Positions 1-10,789 of a stretch of DNA of 64,000 nt are shown here, piece after piece. Position numbers and translations under genes: made by a program. Each line of letters starts with the position of its first letter. The first letter of the stretch is position 1. A model generated the notes under the pieces. It was not told where the DNA came from and searched no databases. It was given only the letters and a program-made list of their open reading frames with translations. Source of the DNA: Rhodovastum sp963709085 (GTDB taxonomy: Bacteria; Pseudomonadota; Alphaproteobacteria; Acetobacterales; Acetobacteraceae); contig CAVPVB010000007.1 of NCBI GenBank assembly GCA_963709085.1, forward strand, positions 992,001-1,056,000, written 5' to 3'.

Positions 1-1699
<1,699 letters not shown>

Positions 1700-1835
1700 A
1701 GCCGGCGGCTGCCGTCCGGACTGCCTTTGCGACCCGCTCGGAGCGATCCGGGCGGGTTGTTCTGTTGCGGGCGGTGCCGTTCCGGGCCGGGGCCGGGAAA
1801 TCGGCGGATTTCCGCGGTCCAGGCCGCAGGTTTCG

Positions 1836-1863
1836 TTGACGGCGCGGAAATTCCGCCTCTAGT
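1836..1863 (+). promoter_or_regulatory. sigma70-type promoter of hupB
   Basis: TTGACG (1836-1841) and TCTAGT (1858-1863) are separated by 16 bases, about 75 bases upstream of the hupB start. The spacer contains the inverted repeat GCGGAA-A-TTCCGC (1844-1856), which could be an operator or simply chance. Box assignment is by eye. Confidence 0.55.
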
Positions 1864-1937
1864 GTCGCCCGCATCGGTTGCCGAATCGGGCGGCCGTCGC
1901 GTGAGAGAATAGCAACGTCAGTGCAGGGGATTTTGCG

Positions 1938-2210
1938 GTGAACAAATTGGATCTCGTCGCCCGCGTAGCCGAGACGGTGGACCTGTCCCGCGGCAAGGCG
2001 GCCGAGGCCGTGGATGCCGTGCTCGACGCCATCCAGGCGGGCCTGAAGGACAGCGGAGAGGTGCGCCTGGTCGGGTTCGGTACCTTCGAGACGGTGAAGC
2101 GCAAGGCCTCGATCGGCCGCAATCCACGAACGGGCGAGCAGATCCAGATCGAGGCATCGACCTCGGTCAAGTTCAAGCCCGGCAAGGCGCTGAAGGACTC
2201 GGTCGGCTGA
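1938..2210 (+). CDS. hupB: DNA-binding protein HU
   Basis: 90 residues, the usual HU length. The protein begins MNKLDLVARVAE (GTG start) and has the signature GFGTFETVKRKASIGRNPRTG followed by the flexible beta-arm. HU is a histone-like dimer that bends and compacts DNA. The GTG start is preceded by AGGGGA with 8-base spacing. It has its own promoter (1836-1863) after lon and is followed by a palindromic repeat that may serve as its transcription end. Confidence 0.96.
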   Translation: MNKLDLVARVAETVDLSRGKAAEAVDAVLDAIQAGLKDSGEVRLVGFGTFETVKRKASIGRNPRTGEQIQIEASTSVKFKPGKALKDSVG

Positions 2211-2220
2211 CGAAGGGAAT

Positions 2221-2335
2221 GGAGTGAAGGAAAAGGCCAGGGGTTTTGCCCCTGGACCCCACCAAGGGCCGGGAGGCCCTTGGAACCCATTCCTGAAGAT
2301 ATGGGTCCAGGGCACGCCCTGGCTTTCCTTTCCGG
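2221..2335. repeat. palindromic intergenic repeat, copy R1
   Basis: Three stem-loops in a row: CCAGGGG-tttt-g-CCCCTGG (2237-2255), CCAAGGGCC..GGCCCTTGG, and CCAGGGC-ac-GCCCTGG. The outer AAGGAAAAGGCC and GGCTTTCCTTT also pair, so the whole unit can fold as one long imperfect hairpin. It belongs to the family seen at 17.37, 22.53, 28.94, 37.62, 43.51 and 49.43 kb. It lies just after hupB and could end its transcript. 2336-2413 holds nothing recognisable. Confidence 0.8.
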
Positions 2336-2413
2336 GATCACCTGGGTGCTCTCGCCGGCGGCCCTTTATCGGCGTCGCCTGCTGCGATATGTCACCGTCA
2401 GATTGGTCCAGGC

Positions 2414-2485
2414 GGGCGGTTAGCTCAGCGGTAGAGCGTCTCGTTTACACCGAGAGGGCCGGCGGTTCGAACCCGTCACCGCCCA
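2414..2485 (+). tRNA. tRNA-Val (anticodon UAC)
   Basis: Acceptor stem GGGCGGT/ACCGCCC, D-arm GCTC..GAGC, anticodon stem TCTCG/CGAGA with loop TTTACAC (anticodon TAC), T-arm GGCGG-TTCGAAC-CCGTC and discriminator A. 72 nt. CCA is not encoded. Confidence 0.95.
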
Positions 2486-2554
2486 TTCCCGTAATCCGCG
2501 CCCGGCGGCTTGACGCGGGGCCCCGGCCGCTCTAAATCCCGCCCCCTTGCTGCT

Positions 2555-2631
<77 letters not shown>

Positions 2632-2643
2632 GCAGCGTTCCTT

Positions 2644-2697
2644 CCAGGCCTGATCCAGGGGCCAGGCCTGATCCAGGGGCCAGGCTTGATCCAGGGG
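2644..2697. repeat. three tandem copies of an 18-bp unit
   Basis: CCAGGCCTGATCCAGGGG occurs at 2644-2661 and 2662-2679, and with one change (C to T) at 2680-2697. It follows the tRNA-Asp 3' end by 12 bases and precedes the nuo operon. Function unknown. The remaining gap to nuoA (2698-2866) shows no clear promoter to my eye. Confidence 0.85.
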
Positions 2698-2866
2698 CGC
2701 TGGCGCCGCAGCTGATTGCCACGTTTCGTTGCGCCGCGCCCTATGGCGGGACGACCGCGTTACGGTTAATCTCCGGTTGCCCCTGCGGGGAGGAACAAAA
2801 CCTCGCGACCTGCCCGGTCCCCGGCCGGGCGGACGTAAAATGCGGGCGCACCATAAGGAATGGACA

Positions 2867-3232
2867 ATGGCGCCGATCCTCGCAGATTATTTCCCGATTC
2901 TGGTGTTCATCGGGATCGCCGCGCTGATCGCGATCTCGATGGTCGCCTCCTCTCTCATCCTGGCCCGCCAGAATCCCTATCCCGAGAAATTGTCGGCATA
3001 CGAATGCGGCTTCGAGCCGTTCGAGGATGCGCGCCGCCGCTTCGACGTGCGATTCTACCTGGTGGCCATCCTGTTCATCATCTTCGACCTCGAGGTGGTC
3101 TTCCTGTTCCCCTGGGCGGTCAGCCTGGCGGATATCGGCCTGTTCGGCTTCCTGTCGATGCTGGGCTTCCTGGCCGTTCTCACGGTCGGGTTTATATACG
3201 AGTGGTGCAAGGGCGCTTTGGATTGGGAGTGA
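2867..3232 (+). CDS. nuoA: NADH-quinone oxidoreductase subunit A
   Basis: 121 residues with three membrane helices. The conserved cytoplasmic loop NPYPEKLSAYECGFEPF is followed by RFDVRFYLVAILFIIFDLEVVFLFPW. NuoA is a membrane-arm subunit of proton-pumping complex I, near the quinone site. The start is the ATG at 2867 with AAGGA 7 bases upstream. The frame is open further upstream, but that extension is Arg/Gly/Pro-rich and unlike the family. First gene of a 14-gene nuo operon. Confidence 0.96.
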   Translation: MAPILADYFPILVFIGIAALIAISMVASSLILARQNPYPEKLSAYECGFEPFEDARRRFDVRFYLVAILFIIFDLEVVFLFPWAVSLADIGLFGFLSMLGFLAVLTVGFIYEWCKGALDWE

Positions 3233-3237
3233 CGACG

Positions 3238-3801
3238 ATGAGCCCCGACATGACCCCGCTCCTCCGGTGGAACCCCGATGAGGCCCTGCCGCCCGGCCCC
3301 GGGCAGGACGCGGTGATCAAGGGCATCACCGGCGAGATCGACAACAAGGGCTTCGTGGTGGCCAATCTCGACAAGCTGGTGAACTGGGCGCGCACCGGCA
3401 GCCTGTGGCCGATGACCTTCGGCCTGGCCTGCTGCGCTATCGAAATGATCCAGGCCTACATGCCGCGCTACGACCTTGACCGGTTCGGCATCATTCCGCG
3501 CGCCTCGCCCCGGCAGAGCGACGTCATGATCGTGGCCGGCACGCTGACCAACAAGATGGCGCCTGCCTTGCGCAAGGTTTACGACCAGATGCCCGAGCCG
3601 CGCTGGGTCATCAGCATGGGCAGTTGTGCCAATGGCGGCGGTTACTACCATTATTCCTATTCCGTGGTGCGCGGCTGCGACCGTGTAGTTCCGGTGGACA
3701 TCTACGTTCCGGGTTGTCCGCCCTCGGCCGAGGCGCTGGTCTACGGCATCATGCAGTTGCAGAAGAAGATCCGCCGGACCGGAACCATCCTCCGTGGCTG
3801 A
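3238..3801 (+). CDS. nuoB: NADH-quinone oxidoreductase subunit B
   Basis: 187 residues. NuoB binds the terminal [4Fe-4S] cluster N2 that passes electrons to quinone. Ligand motifs are FGLACCAIEM and GSCANGGGYYHYSYSVVRGC..VPGCPP. ATG 3238 is preferred, with GGGAG about 8 bases upstream. An in-frame GTG at 3229 would overlap the nuoA stop and is the alternative. The 3' end overlaps nuoC by 8 bases, which suggests translational coupling. Confidence 0.96.
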   Translation: MSPDMTPLLRWNPDEALPPGPGQDAVIKGITGEIDNKGFVVANLDKLVNWARTGSLWPMTFGLACCAIEMIQAYMPRYDLDRFGIIPRASPRQSDVMIVAGTLTNKMAPALRKVYDQMPEPRWVISMGSCANGGGYYHYSYSVVRGCDRVVPVDIYVPGCPPSAEALVYGIMQLQKKIRRTGTILRG

Positions 3802-4444
3802 AACGCAAATCAACGACGCTCAGCAGGGCGGCGGCGCGGAGCTGGATCTGCGGGCGCAGGTCGCCGCCTTGCCCGGTATCGTGCGCACCTACGCCGAACA
3901 GGACGAGATCGTCGCGGTGGCAGCGCGCCGGTATCTGGTCGGGCTGATGCGCGTGTTGCGCGATGACCCGCGCTTCGCCTTCGAGCAGTGCATGGACATC
4001 TGCGGCGTCGACTGGCCGGAGCGCGCCGAGCGCTTCGACGTGGTCTATAATTTGCTTTCGGTCTCGCTGAACCAGCGATTGCGCGTGATCGTGACCACGG
4101 ACGAACAACACCCGGTCCCATCGGTATGCACCATCTGGCCGGCGGCCACCTGGTGGGAGCGCGAGGCGTGGGATCTGTTCGGCATCGCCTTCGATGGCCA
4201 GCCCGATCTGCGCCGCATCCTCACCGATTACGGGTTCGAGGGGCACCCGCTGCGCAAGGATTTTCCCCTCACCGGCTATGTGGAGGTGCGCTACGACGAG
4301 GAACGCCAGCAAGTGGTGTACGAACGCGTGCGGCTGACCCAGGATTTCCGCAATTTCGATTTCCTCTCCCCGTGGGAGGCGATGACGACGCTGCCAGGCG
4401 ACGAGAAGGCACGCCAGGAACGCGCCGAGGGAACCGGCTCGTGA
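3794..4444 (+). CDS. nuoC: NADH-quinone oxidoreductase subunit C
   Basis: 216 residues, GTG start overlapping nuoB. The 30-kDa subunit of the complex I hydrophilic arm. Typical features are the WPERAERFDVVYNLLS stretch, W-E-R-E-A-WDLFGI, and GHPLRKDFPLTGYVEVRYD near the C-terminus. It is not fused to NuoD, unlike the E. coli NuoCD. The stop overlaps the nuoD GTG (GTGA). Confidence 0.96.
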   Translation: MAETQINDAQQGGGAELDLRAQVAALPGIVRTYAEQDEIVAVAARRYLVGLMRVLRDDPRFAFEQCMDICGVDWPERAERFDVVYNLLSVSLNQRLRVIVTTDEQHPVPSVCTIWPAATWWEREAWDLFGIAFDGQPDLRRILTDYGFEGHPLRKDFPLTGYVEVRYDEERQQVVYERVRLTQDFRNFDFLSPWEAMTTLPGDEKARQERAEGTGS

Positions 4445-5661
4445 CCGGGACCGTCTCAGGCGACGCGCCGGCGACGGCCGTGACAACGACGGTGGAATTC
4501 GACGGCCACGCGCTGAATTTCGGCCCGCAGCACCCGTCCGCGCATGGCGTGCTGCGGCTGATCCTGGAATTGGACGGCGAGGTGGTGGGGCGCGCCGATC
4601 CGCATATCGGCCTGCTGCATCGCGGCACCGAGAAGCTGATCGAGTACAAGACCTATATTCAGGCGGTGCCGTATTTCGACCGCCTCGACTACGTCAGCCC
4701 GATGTCGCAGGAGCACGCTTTTGCCCTCGCCACCGAGAAGTTGCTGGGCATTGCCGTGCCGGAGCGCGCGAGCTGGATTCGCACGCTGTTCTCCGAGATC
4801 ACGCGGGTATTGAACCACCTGCTCAACGTTACCGCCTATGCGCTCGATGTGGGCGCGATCACGCCGGCGATGTGGGGCTTCGAGGAGCGCGAGAAGCTGC
4901 TGGAGTTCTACGAAGCCGTCTCCGGCTCGCGGTTTCACTCCAACTACTTCCGCCCGGGCGGGGTGGCGAAGGACCTGCCGGCCGGGCTGGCGGAGCGCAT
5001 CGCCGACTGGGCCGATCATTTTCCGCGCTTCATCGACGATTTGGAAGGGCTGCTGACCGCCAACCGGATCTGGAAGCAGCGCACGGTGGATATCGGCGTG
5101 ATCAGCGCCGAGGAAGCGCTGGCCTGGGGTTTTTCGGGCCCGCCGCTGCGCGCCTCCGGCGTGCCGTGGGATTTGCGCCGCGCCCAGCCCTACGAGATGT
5201 ACGAGCGGCTGGACTTCAAAGTGCCGGTGGGCCGCAACGGCGACTGCTACGACCGCTATCTCGTGCGCGTCTGGGAAATGCGCGAGAGCGTGAACATCGT
5301 CCGCCAGTGCCTGGCGCAGATGCGGCCGGGTCCGGTGAAGGTGCAGGACCACAAGCTCACGCCGCCGACCCGTGCCGAGATGAAGCGGTCGATGGAGGCG
5401 CTGATCCACCACTTCAAGCTGTACACCGAAGGCTTCCACGTGCCGGCCGGCGCCACCTACACGGTGGTGGAAACGCCGAAGGGTGAGTTCGGCGTGTATC
5501 TCGTGGCCGACGGGACCAACCGTCCCTATCGCTGCAAGATCCGTCCGACCGGATTCGCGTTCCTGCAGGCAATGGATCTGCTGGCGAAGCGACACATGCT
5601 GGCCGATTGTTGCGCGATCATCGGATCGCTCGACGTCGTGTTCGGCGAGATCGACAGGTAG
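4441..5661 (+). CDS. nuoD: NADH-quinone oxidoreductase subunit D
   Basis: 406 residues. The 49-kDa subunit, which forms the quinone-binding site with NuoB. It carries FGPQHPSAHGVLRL near the N-terminus, HRGTEKLIEYKTY, and a C-terminal LDVVFGEIDR typical of the family. The GTG at 4441 overlaps the nuoC TGA. The frame is open further upstream, but that part lies inside nuoC and is not expected to be translated in this frame. Confidence 0.95.
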   Translation: MTGTVSGDAPATAVTTTVEFDGHALNFGPQHPSAHGVLRLILELDGEVVGRADPHIGLLHRGTEKLIEYKTYIQAVPYFDRLDYVSPMSQEHAFALATEKLLGIAVPERASWIRTLFSEITRVLNHLLNVTAYALDVGAITPAMWGFEEREKLLEFYEAVSGSRFHSNYFRPGGVAKDLPAGLAERIADWADHFPRFIDDLEGLLTANRIWKQRTVDIGVISAEEALAWGFSGPPLRASGVPWDLRRAQPYEMYERLDFKVPVGRNGDCYDRYLVRVWEMRESVNIVRQCLAQMRPGPVKVQDHKLTPPTRAEMKRSMEALIHHFKLYTEGFHVPAGATYTVVETPKGEFGVYLVADGTNRPYRCKIRPTGFAFLQAMDLLAKRHMLADCCAIIGSLDVVFGEIDR

Positions 5662-5664
5662 GAC

Positions 5665-6324
5665 ATGGCAGCAGGGACCGAGAGCGCCACCCCCATCACG
5701 GCTGAGCAGGACGCGGCGCCACATAGTTTCCGCTTCGACGCCGAGAGTGAGGCGCGCATTGCCCGCCTCCTGGCCAAATACCCCGCCGGCAAGCAGGCCA
5801 GCGCGGTGCTCGGCCTGCTCGACCTCGCCCAGCGCCAGATGGGCCGCACCACCGGCAGCGCCTGGGTGCCGCGTGTCGCCATGGACGAGGTCGCCCGCCG
5901 GCTCGGCCTGCCGCCGATCCGCGTGTATGAGGTCGCCACCTTCTACGCGATGTTCAACACCCAGCCCGTGGGCAAGTACCACCTCCAGGTCTGTACCACG
6001 ACGCCGTGCTGGCTGCGCGGGTCGGACGAGGTGACGCATGCCTGCCGCAAGGCCACCGGCATCAAGGACTGGAAGGAAACCAGCGCGGACGGGCTGTTCA
6101 CCATGACCGAAGTGGAATGCCTCGGCGCCTGCGTGAATGCGCCGATCCTGCAGGTGAACGACGACTACTACGAGGACATGGACGCCGAGAGCACCGAGCG
6201 CCTGCTGGAAGCGCTGAAACGGGGCGAGGTGCCGCCGCCGGGTTCGGCGAAGGGGCGGCAGACCTCCGCGCCCGAGGGCGGTCCCGTCACGCTGACCTCG
6301 CTGTCGTTCGGACAGGCGGAGTGA
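5665..6324 (+). CDS. nuoE: NADH-quinone oxidoreductase subunit E
   Basis: 219 residues. The 24-kDa thioredoxin-fold subunit of the NADH dehydrogenase module, carrying [2Fe-2S] cluster N1a. Ligands are visible as CTTTPCWLRG (C-x4-C) and CLGACVNAP (C-x3-C). The C-terminal ~35 residues (PPPGSAKGRQTSAPEGG) form a loose tail common in alphaproteobacterial NuoE. It starts 3 bases after nuoD. Confidence 0.95.
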   Translation: MAAGTESATPITAEQDAAPHSFRFDAESEARIARLLAKYPAGKQASAVLGLLDLAQRQMGRTTGSAWVPRVAMDEVARRLGLPPIRVYEVATFYAMFNTQPVGKYHLQVCTTTPCWLRGSDEVTHACRKATGIKDWKETSADGLFTMTEVECLGACVNAPILQVNDDYYEDMDAESTERLLEALKRGEVPPPGSAKGRQTSAPEGGPVTLTSLSFGQAE

Positions 6325-6328
6325 GCGG

Positions 6329-7657
6329 ATGCTGAGCGACCAGGACCGCATCTTCACCAACCTGTATGGGCTGCACGATCCGTTCCTGCGCGGCGCCCGT
6401 GCCCGCGGCGCCTGGGACGGCACGGCCGCGATCCTGGCCCGTGGCCATGACGCCATCGTCGAGGAGATCAAGGCGTCCGGCCTGCGCGGCCGCGGCGGCG
6501 CCGGTTTCCCCACCGGGCTGAAATGGTCGTTCATGCCGAAGGAGGTCGGACCGCGGCCGCACTATCTGGTGGTGAACGCCGACGAATCCGAGCCCGCCAC
6601 CTGCAAGGACCGCGACATCATCCGCCACGATCCGCACACGCTGATCGAGGGCAGCCTGATCGCCGCCTATGCCATGCGGGCGCATGTCGCCTACATCTAC
6701 ATCCGGGGCGAGTTCTACAACGAGTCGGTGGTGCTGCAGCGCGCCATCGACGAGGCCTACGCAGCCGGCCTGATCGGCCGCGACGCCTGCGGCTCCGGCT
6801 GGAATCTCGACCTTTATGTCCATCGCGGCGCGGGTGCCTATATCTGCGGCGAGGAGACGGCGATGCTGAACAGCATCGAGGGCAAGAAGGGCATGCCGCG
6901 GCTGAAGCCGCCCTTCCCGGCGGCGGTGGGCCTGTATGGCTGCCCGACCACGGTGAACAACGTCGAGAGCATCGCGGTGACGCCGACCATATTGCGCCGT
7001 GGGCCGTCCTGGTTCTCGGCGCTCGGCCGGCCGAGGAACGTGGGGACAAAGCTGTTCTGCATTTCCGGGCACGTGAACAAGCCGTGCAACGTGGAAGAGG
7101 AACTCGGCATTCCGTTGCGCGAGCTGATCGAGACCTATGCCGGCGGGGTGCGCGGCGGCTGGGACAATCTGCTGGCGGTCATTCCCGGCGGCTCGAGCGT
7201 GCCGATGATTCCGAAAAGCGTCTGCGACACCGTGCTGATGGATTTCGACAGCCTGCGCGAGGTGAAATCGGGTCTGGGCACGGCGGCGGTGATGGTGATG
7301 GATAAATCCACCGACATCATCAAGGCGGTCGCCCGCCTGTCGGCGTTCTACAAGCACGAAAGCTGCGGCCAGTGCACGCCCTGCCGCGAGGGCACCGGGT
7401 GGATGATGCGGGTGATGAACCGGATGGTGCAGGGCCGCGCCGAACTGGCGGAGATCGACACGCTGGAGCAGGTGACACGCCAGGTCGAGGGCCACACGAT
7501 CTGTGCGCTCGGCGATGCCGCGGCCTGGCCGATCCAGGGCCTGATCCGGCATTTCCGGCCGGTGATGGAGGAGCGGATCGCCCAGTACAAGGCCGCACGC
7601 TCCGCGGCGATCAACCCGTCCGCCCGCTCTGCCGCGGGCCGCGTGGCGGCGGAGTAG
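6329..7657 (+). CDS. nuoF: NADH-quinone oxidoreductase subunit F
   Basis: 442 residues. The 51-kDa subunit that binds NADH and FMN and holds [4Fe-4S] cluster N3. GRGGAGFPTGLKW is the FMN/NADH glycine-rich loop, AYICGEETAMLNSIEG the second nucleotide motif, and SCGQCTPCREGTGW plus a later HTICALGDAAAWP supply the cluster cysteines. ATG start 4 bases after nuoE. Confidence 0.96.
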   Translation: MLSDQDRIFTNLYGLHDPFLRGARARGAWDGTAAILARGHDAIVEEIKASGLRGRGGAGFPTGLKWSFMPKEVGPRPHYLVVNADESEPATCKDRDIIRHDPHTLIEGSLIAAYAMRAHVAYIYIRGEFYNESVVLQRAIDEAYAAGLIGRDACGSGWNLDLYVHRGAGAYICGEETAMLNSIEGKKGMPRLKPPFPAAVGLYGCPTTVNNVESIAVTPTILRRGPSWFSALGRPRNVGTKLFCISGHVNKPCNVEEELGIPLRELIETYAGGVRGGWDNLLAVIPGGSSVPMIPKSVCDTVLMDFDSLREVKSGLGTAAVMVMDKSTDIIKAVARLSAFYKHESCGQCTPCREGTGWMMRVMNRMVQGRAELAEIDTLEQVTRQVEGHTICALGDAAAWPIQGLIRHFRPVMEERIAQYKAARSAAINPSARSAAGRVAAE

Positions 7658-7661
7658 GGGC

Positions 7662-9722
7662 ATGGCAAAGGTCACCGTCGACGGTATCGAAGTCGAAGTT
7701 CCGAACGGCTCCAATGTGCTGCAGGCCTGCGAGGCCGCGGGCAAGGAAGTGCCGCGTTTCTGCTACCACGAGCGCCTGACCGTCGCCGGCAATTGCCGCA
7801 TGTGCCTGGTCGAGATCGAGAAGGCGCCGCCCAAGCCCTGGGCCTCCTGCGCCTATCCGGTGGCCGATGGCATGGTGGTGCATACCGACACGCCGATGGT
7901 GCGCGCCGCCCGTCGCGGCGTGATGGAATTCCTGCTCATCAACCACCCGCTGGACTGCCCGATCTGTGACCAGGGCGGCGAGTGCGACCTGCAGGACCAG
8001 TCCGTCGGCTTCGGCATGGACCATTCGCGCTACAGTGAGAACAAGCGCGCCGTGAAGGACAAATATCTCGGCCCGCTGGTGAAGACCTCGATGACGCGCT
8101 GCATCCACTGCACGCGCTGCATTCGTTTCTCCAACGAAATCGCCGGCGTCTCCGATCTCGGCGCCACCGGCCGCGGCGAGAACGTGGAGGTCGGCACCTA
8201 TGTGGAAAAGGCGCTGTCCTCGGAGCTTTCGGGCAACCTGATCGATATTTGCCCGGTCGGCGCGCTGACCTCGATGCCGTACGCGTTCGTCGCACGGCCG
8301 TGGGAACTGCGGAAAACCGACAGCGTCGATGTGCTGGATGCCGTGGGCGCCGCCATCCGCGTCGATTCCCGCGGCACCGAGGTATTGCGCGTGCTGCCGC
8401 GCCTCAATGAGGACGTGAATGAGGAATGGCTGGCCGACAAAAGCCGCTTTTCCGTTGACGGGCTGAAGCGGCGGCGGTTGGACAGTTGCTGGGTGCGGCG
8501 CGACGGCAAGCTGGTCCGCGCGTCATGGCCGGAGGCTTTCGCCGCCATCGCGGCGAAGCTGCAGGGCCTCGACGGCAGCCGCATCGGCGCCGTCGCCGGC
8601 AATCTGGCCGATGCCGAGAGCATGCTGGCGCTGAAGGACCTGATGGCGGCACTCGGTTCGGCCAATCTCGATTGCCGCCAGGATGGCGCGCACGCCGATG
8701 TCGCCCGCCGCGACTTCTACACGTTCAACACCTCGATCGCCGGCATCGAGGAGGCGCATGCGCTGCTTATCATCGGCAGCAACCCGCGCCGCGAGGCGCC
8801 GCTGATCAATGCGCGCATCCGCAAGCGCTGGCTGCAGGGAAGGTTGTCGATCGCGCTGATCGGGCCGGCGGCGAACCTGACCTATGAGGCGGCCAATATC
8901 GGCGCCGGGCCGGAGACGATCGCCGCCCTGTTGCGTGGCCAGCACAGCTTTGCCGAGACGCTGAACGCGGCGAAAAAGCCCATGCTCATCCTCGGCCAGG
9001 GCGCGCTCGCGCGGCCGGACGGCGCCCAGATACTGGCCGCAAGCTGGCAACTCGCCGCCGCCACCGGCATGCTCTCGCCGGAATGGCATGGCTTCAACGT
9101 GCTGCACACCGCGGCGGCGCGGGTCGGCGCGCTGGACCTGCGCTTCCTGCCGGGGCCGGGCGGCAAGGCACTGCCGGAGATGCTGGGCGGCGGGGTGGAT
9201 GTGCTCTGGCTGCTGGGGGCCGACGAGTTCGAGACCGCCGCCATCGGCGGCGACACGTTCGTCATCTACCAGGGCAGCCATGGCGACCGCGGCGCCGCCC
9301 GCGCCGACGTCATTCTCCCGGGCGCGGCCTACACCGAGAAGAACGGCACCTACGTGAACACCGAAGGCCGGGTGCAGCGCGGGGCGCTGTCCGTGTACCC
9401 GCCCGGCGAGGCGCGCGAGGACTGGAAAATCCTGCGCGCCTTCAGCGCCTATGTGGATCGCCCCCTGCCGTACGACGACATCGACGCGCTGCGGGCGCGG
9501 CTGGCGCAGGTGAACCCGGTGTTCGCCCGCCTCGACATCCTGCCGCGCTTCGGTTGCAGCGACACGCACGGCCCCGCCTTCGATCCCGACCGGTTCCGCG
9601 GGCCTGCCTTCACGCCGTGGATCGACAATTACTACCAGACCGACCCGATCAGCCGCGCCAGCCCCACCATGGCCGAGTGCACGCGGGTTCATGCGCCGGC
9701 GACGGCGCAGGCGGCGGAGTAG
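7662..9722 (+). CDS. nuoG: NADH-quinone oxidoreductase subunit G
   Basis: 686 residues. The 75-kDa subunit. The N-terminal ferredoxin domain has [2Fe-2S] ligands (CYHERLTVAGNCRMC..SCAYPV), then the His-containing HPLDCPICDQGGECDLQD (cluster N5) and RCIHCTRCIRF..CPVGAL (N4). The rest is the molybdopterin-oxidoreductase-like domain, without molybdenum function in complex I. The spacing to nuoF is 4 bases. Confidence 0.96.
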   Translation: MAKVTVDGIEVEVPNGSNVLQACEAAGKEVPRFCYHERLTVAGNCRMCLVEIEKAPPKPWASCAYPVADGMVVHTDTPMVRAARRGVMEFLLINHPLDCPICDQGGECDLQDQSVGFGMDHSRYSENKRAVKDKYLGPLVKTSMTRCIHCTRCIRFSNEIAGVSDLGATGRGENVEVGTYVEKALSSELSGNLIDICPVGALTSMPYAFVARPWELRKTDSVDVLDAVGAAIRVDSRGTEVLRVLPRLNEDVNEEWLADKSRFSVDGLKRRRLDSCWVRRDGKLVRASWPEAFAAIAAKLQGLDGSRIGAVAGNLADAESMLALKDLMAALGSANLDCRQDGAHADVARRDFYTFNTSIAGIEEAHALLIIGSNPRREAPLINARIRKRWLQGRLSIALIGPAANLTYEAANIGAGPETIAALLRGQHSFAETLNAAKKPMLILGQGALARPDGAQILAASWQLAAATGMLSPEWHGFNVLHTAAARVGALDLRFLPGPGGKALPEMLGGGVDVLWLLGADEFETAAIGGDTFVIYQGSHGDRGAARADVILPGAAYTEKNGTYVNTEGRVQRGALSVYPPGEAREDWKILRAFSAYVDRPLPYDDIDALRARLAQVNPVFARLDILPRFGCSDTHGPAFDPDRFRGPAFTPWIDNYYQTDPISRASPTMAECTRVHAPATAQAAE

Positions 9723-9727
9723 CCGGC

Positions 9728-10741
9728 ATGCACGCGCTCGCTCCCTTTTTCGCCACCGATGCCGGCATCCTCGTGCTCAACATGCTCAAGGCGCTGGCCA
9801 TTCTGGTGCCGCTGCTGGTGGCCGTCGCCTACCTGACCTATGCCGAGCGCAAGGTGCTGGCGGCAATCCAGTTGCGCAAAGGGCCCAATGTGGTCGGGCC
9901 GTTCGGCCTGTTTCAGCCCTTTGCCGATGCCATCAAGATGGTGATGAAGGAAACGATTGTTCCGGCCGGCGCCGAGCGGGCGTTGTTCCTGGCGGCGCCG
10001 ATGCTGACCTTCGCGCTGGCCATGCTCGCCTGGGCGGTGGTGCCGGTGGCCGATGGCTGGGCGATTGCCAACATCAATGTCGGGCTGCTCTACCTGTTCG
10101 CGATCTCCTCGCTTGGCGTCTACGGCATCATCATCGCCGGCTGGGCGAGCAACTCGAAATACGCCTTCCTGGGGGCGCTGCGCTCGGCGGCGCAGATGGT
10201 CAGCTACGAAGTCTCCATGGGGTTCGTCCTCGTGTCGGTGCTGCTCTGCGTCGGCAGCCTGAACCTCACCGACATCGTGCGCGCCCAGCAGCATATGTGG
10301 TTTTGCATTCCGCTGTTTCCGATGTTCGTGGTGTTCTTCATTTCCACCCTCGCCGAGACCAACCGGCCGCCCTTCGACATTCCCGAGGGCGAGAGCGAGA
10401 TCGTTGCCGGCTTCTTCGTCGAATACAGCAGCATGTCATTCGGCCTGTTCTTCCTGGGCGAATACACCAACATGATCTTGATGAGCACCATGACCAGCAT
10501 CCTGTTCCTGGGGGGCTGGTATGGGCCGTTCGGATTGCTGCCGCAGATCGGGCCGCTGTGGCTCGTCCTGAAAATCTGCGCCTGCCTGTTCGTGTTCATC
10601 TGGGTGCGCGGCACGTTTCCGCGCTATCGCTATGACCAGCTCATGCGTCTCGGCTGGAAGGTATTTCTGCCGTTTTCCCTGCTTTGGCTGGTGCTCACCG
10701 CCGGCGCCCTGCTGGCCTTCGGCTGGTTGCCGCATGCCTGA
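9728..10741 (+). CDS. nuoH: NADH-quinone oxidoreductase subunit H
   Basis: 337 residues, about eight membrane helices. The membrane subunit contacting the quinone chamber. Signatures are TYAERKVLAAIQLRKGPN near residue 35 and AETNRPPFDIPEGESEIVAGF in the loop facing the quinone site. ATG 9728 follows nuoG by 5 bases. A longer frame through nuoG is open but out of register with the family. Confidence 0.96.
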   Translation: MHALAPFFATDAGILVLNMLKALAILVPLLVAVAYLTYAERKVLAAIQLRKGPNVVGPFGLFQPFADAIKMVMKETIVPAGAERALFLAAPMLTFALAMLAWAVVPVADGWAIANINVGLLYLFAISSLGVYGIIIAGWASNSKYAFLGALRSAAQMVSYEVSMGFVLVSVLLCVGSLNLTDIVRAQQHMWFCIPLFPMFVVFFISTLAETNRPPFDIPEGESEIVAGFFVEYSSMSFGLFFLGEYTNMILMSTMTSILFLGGWYGPFGLLPQIGPLWLVLKICACLFVFIWVRGTFPRYRYDQLMRLGWKVFLPFSLLWLVLTAGALLAFGWLPHA

Positions 10742-10789
10742 CGGGAATTGGATTGCCTGCACCCGCCCATACCGAACCGGAGCACGCTG

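Noticed and set aside
4456..6534. 692-codon reverse-strand frame across nuoD-nuoE
   Set aside because: Low-complexity Arg/His/Ala composition, antisense to conserved nuo genes.
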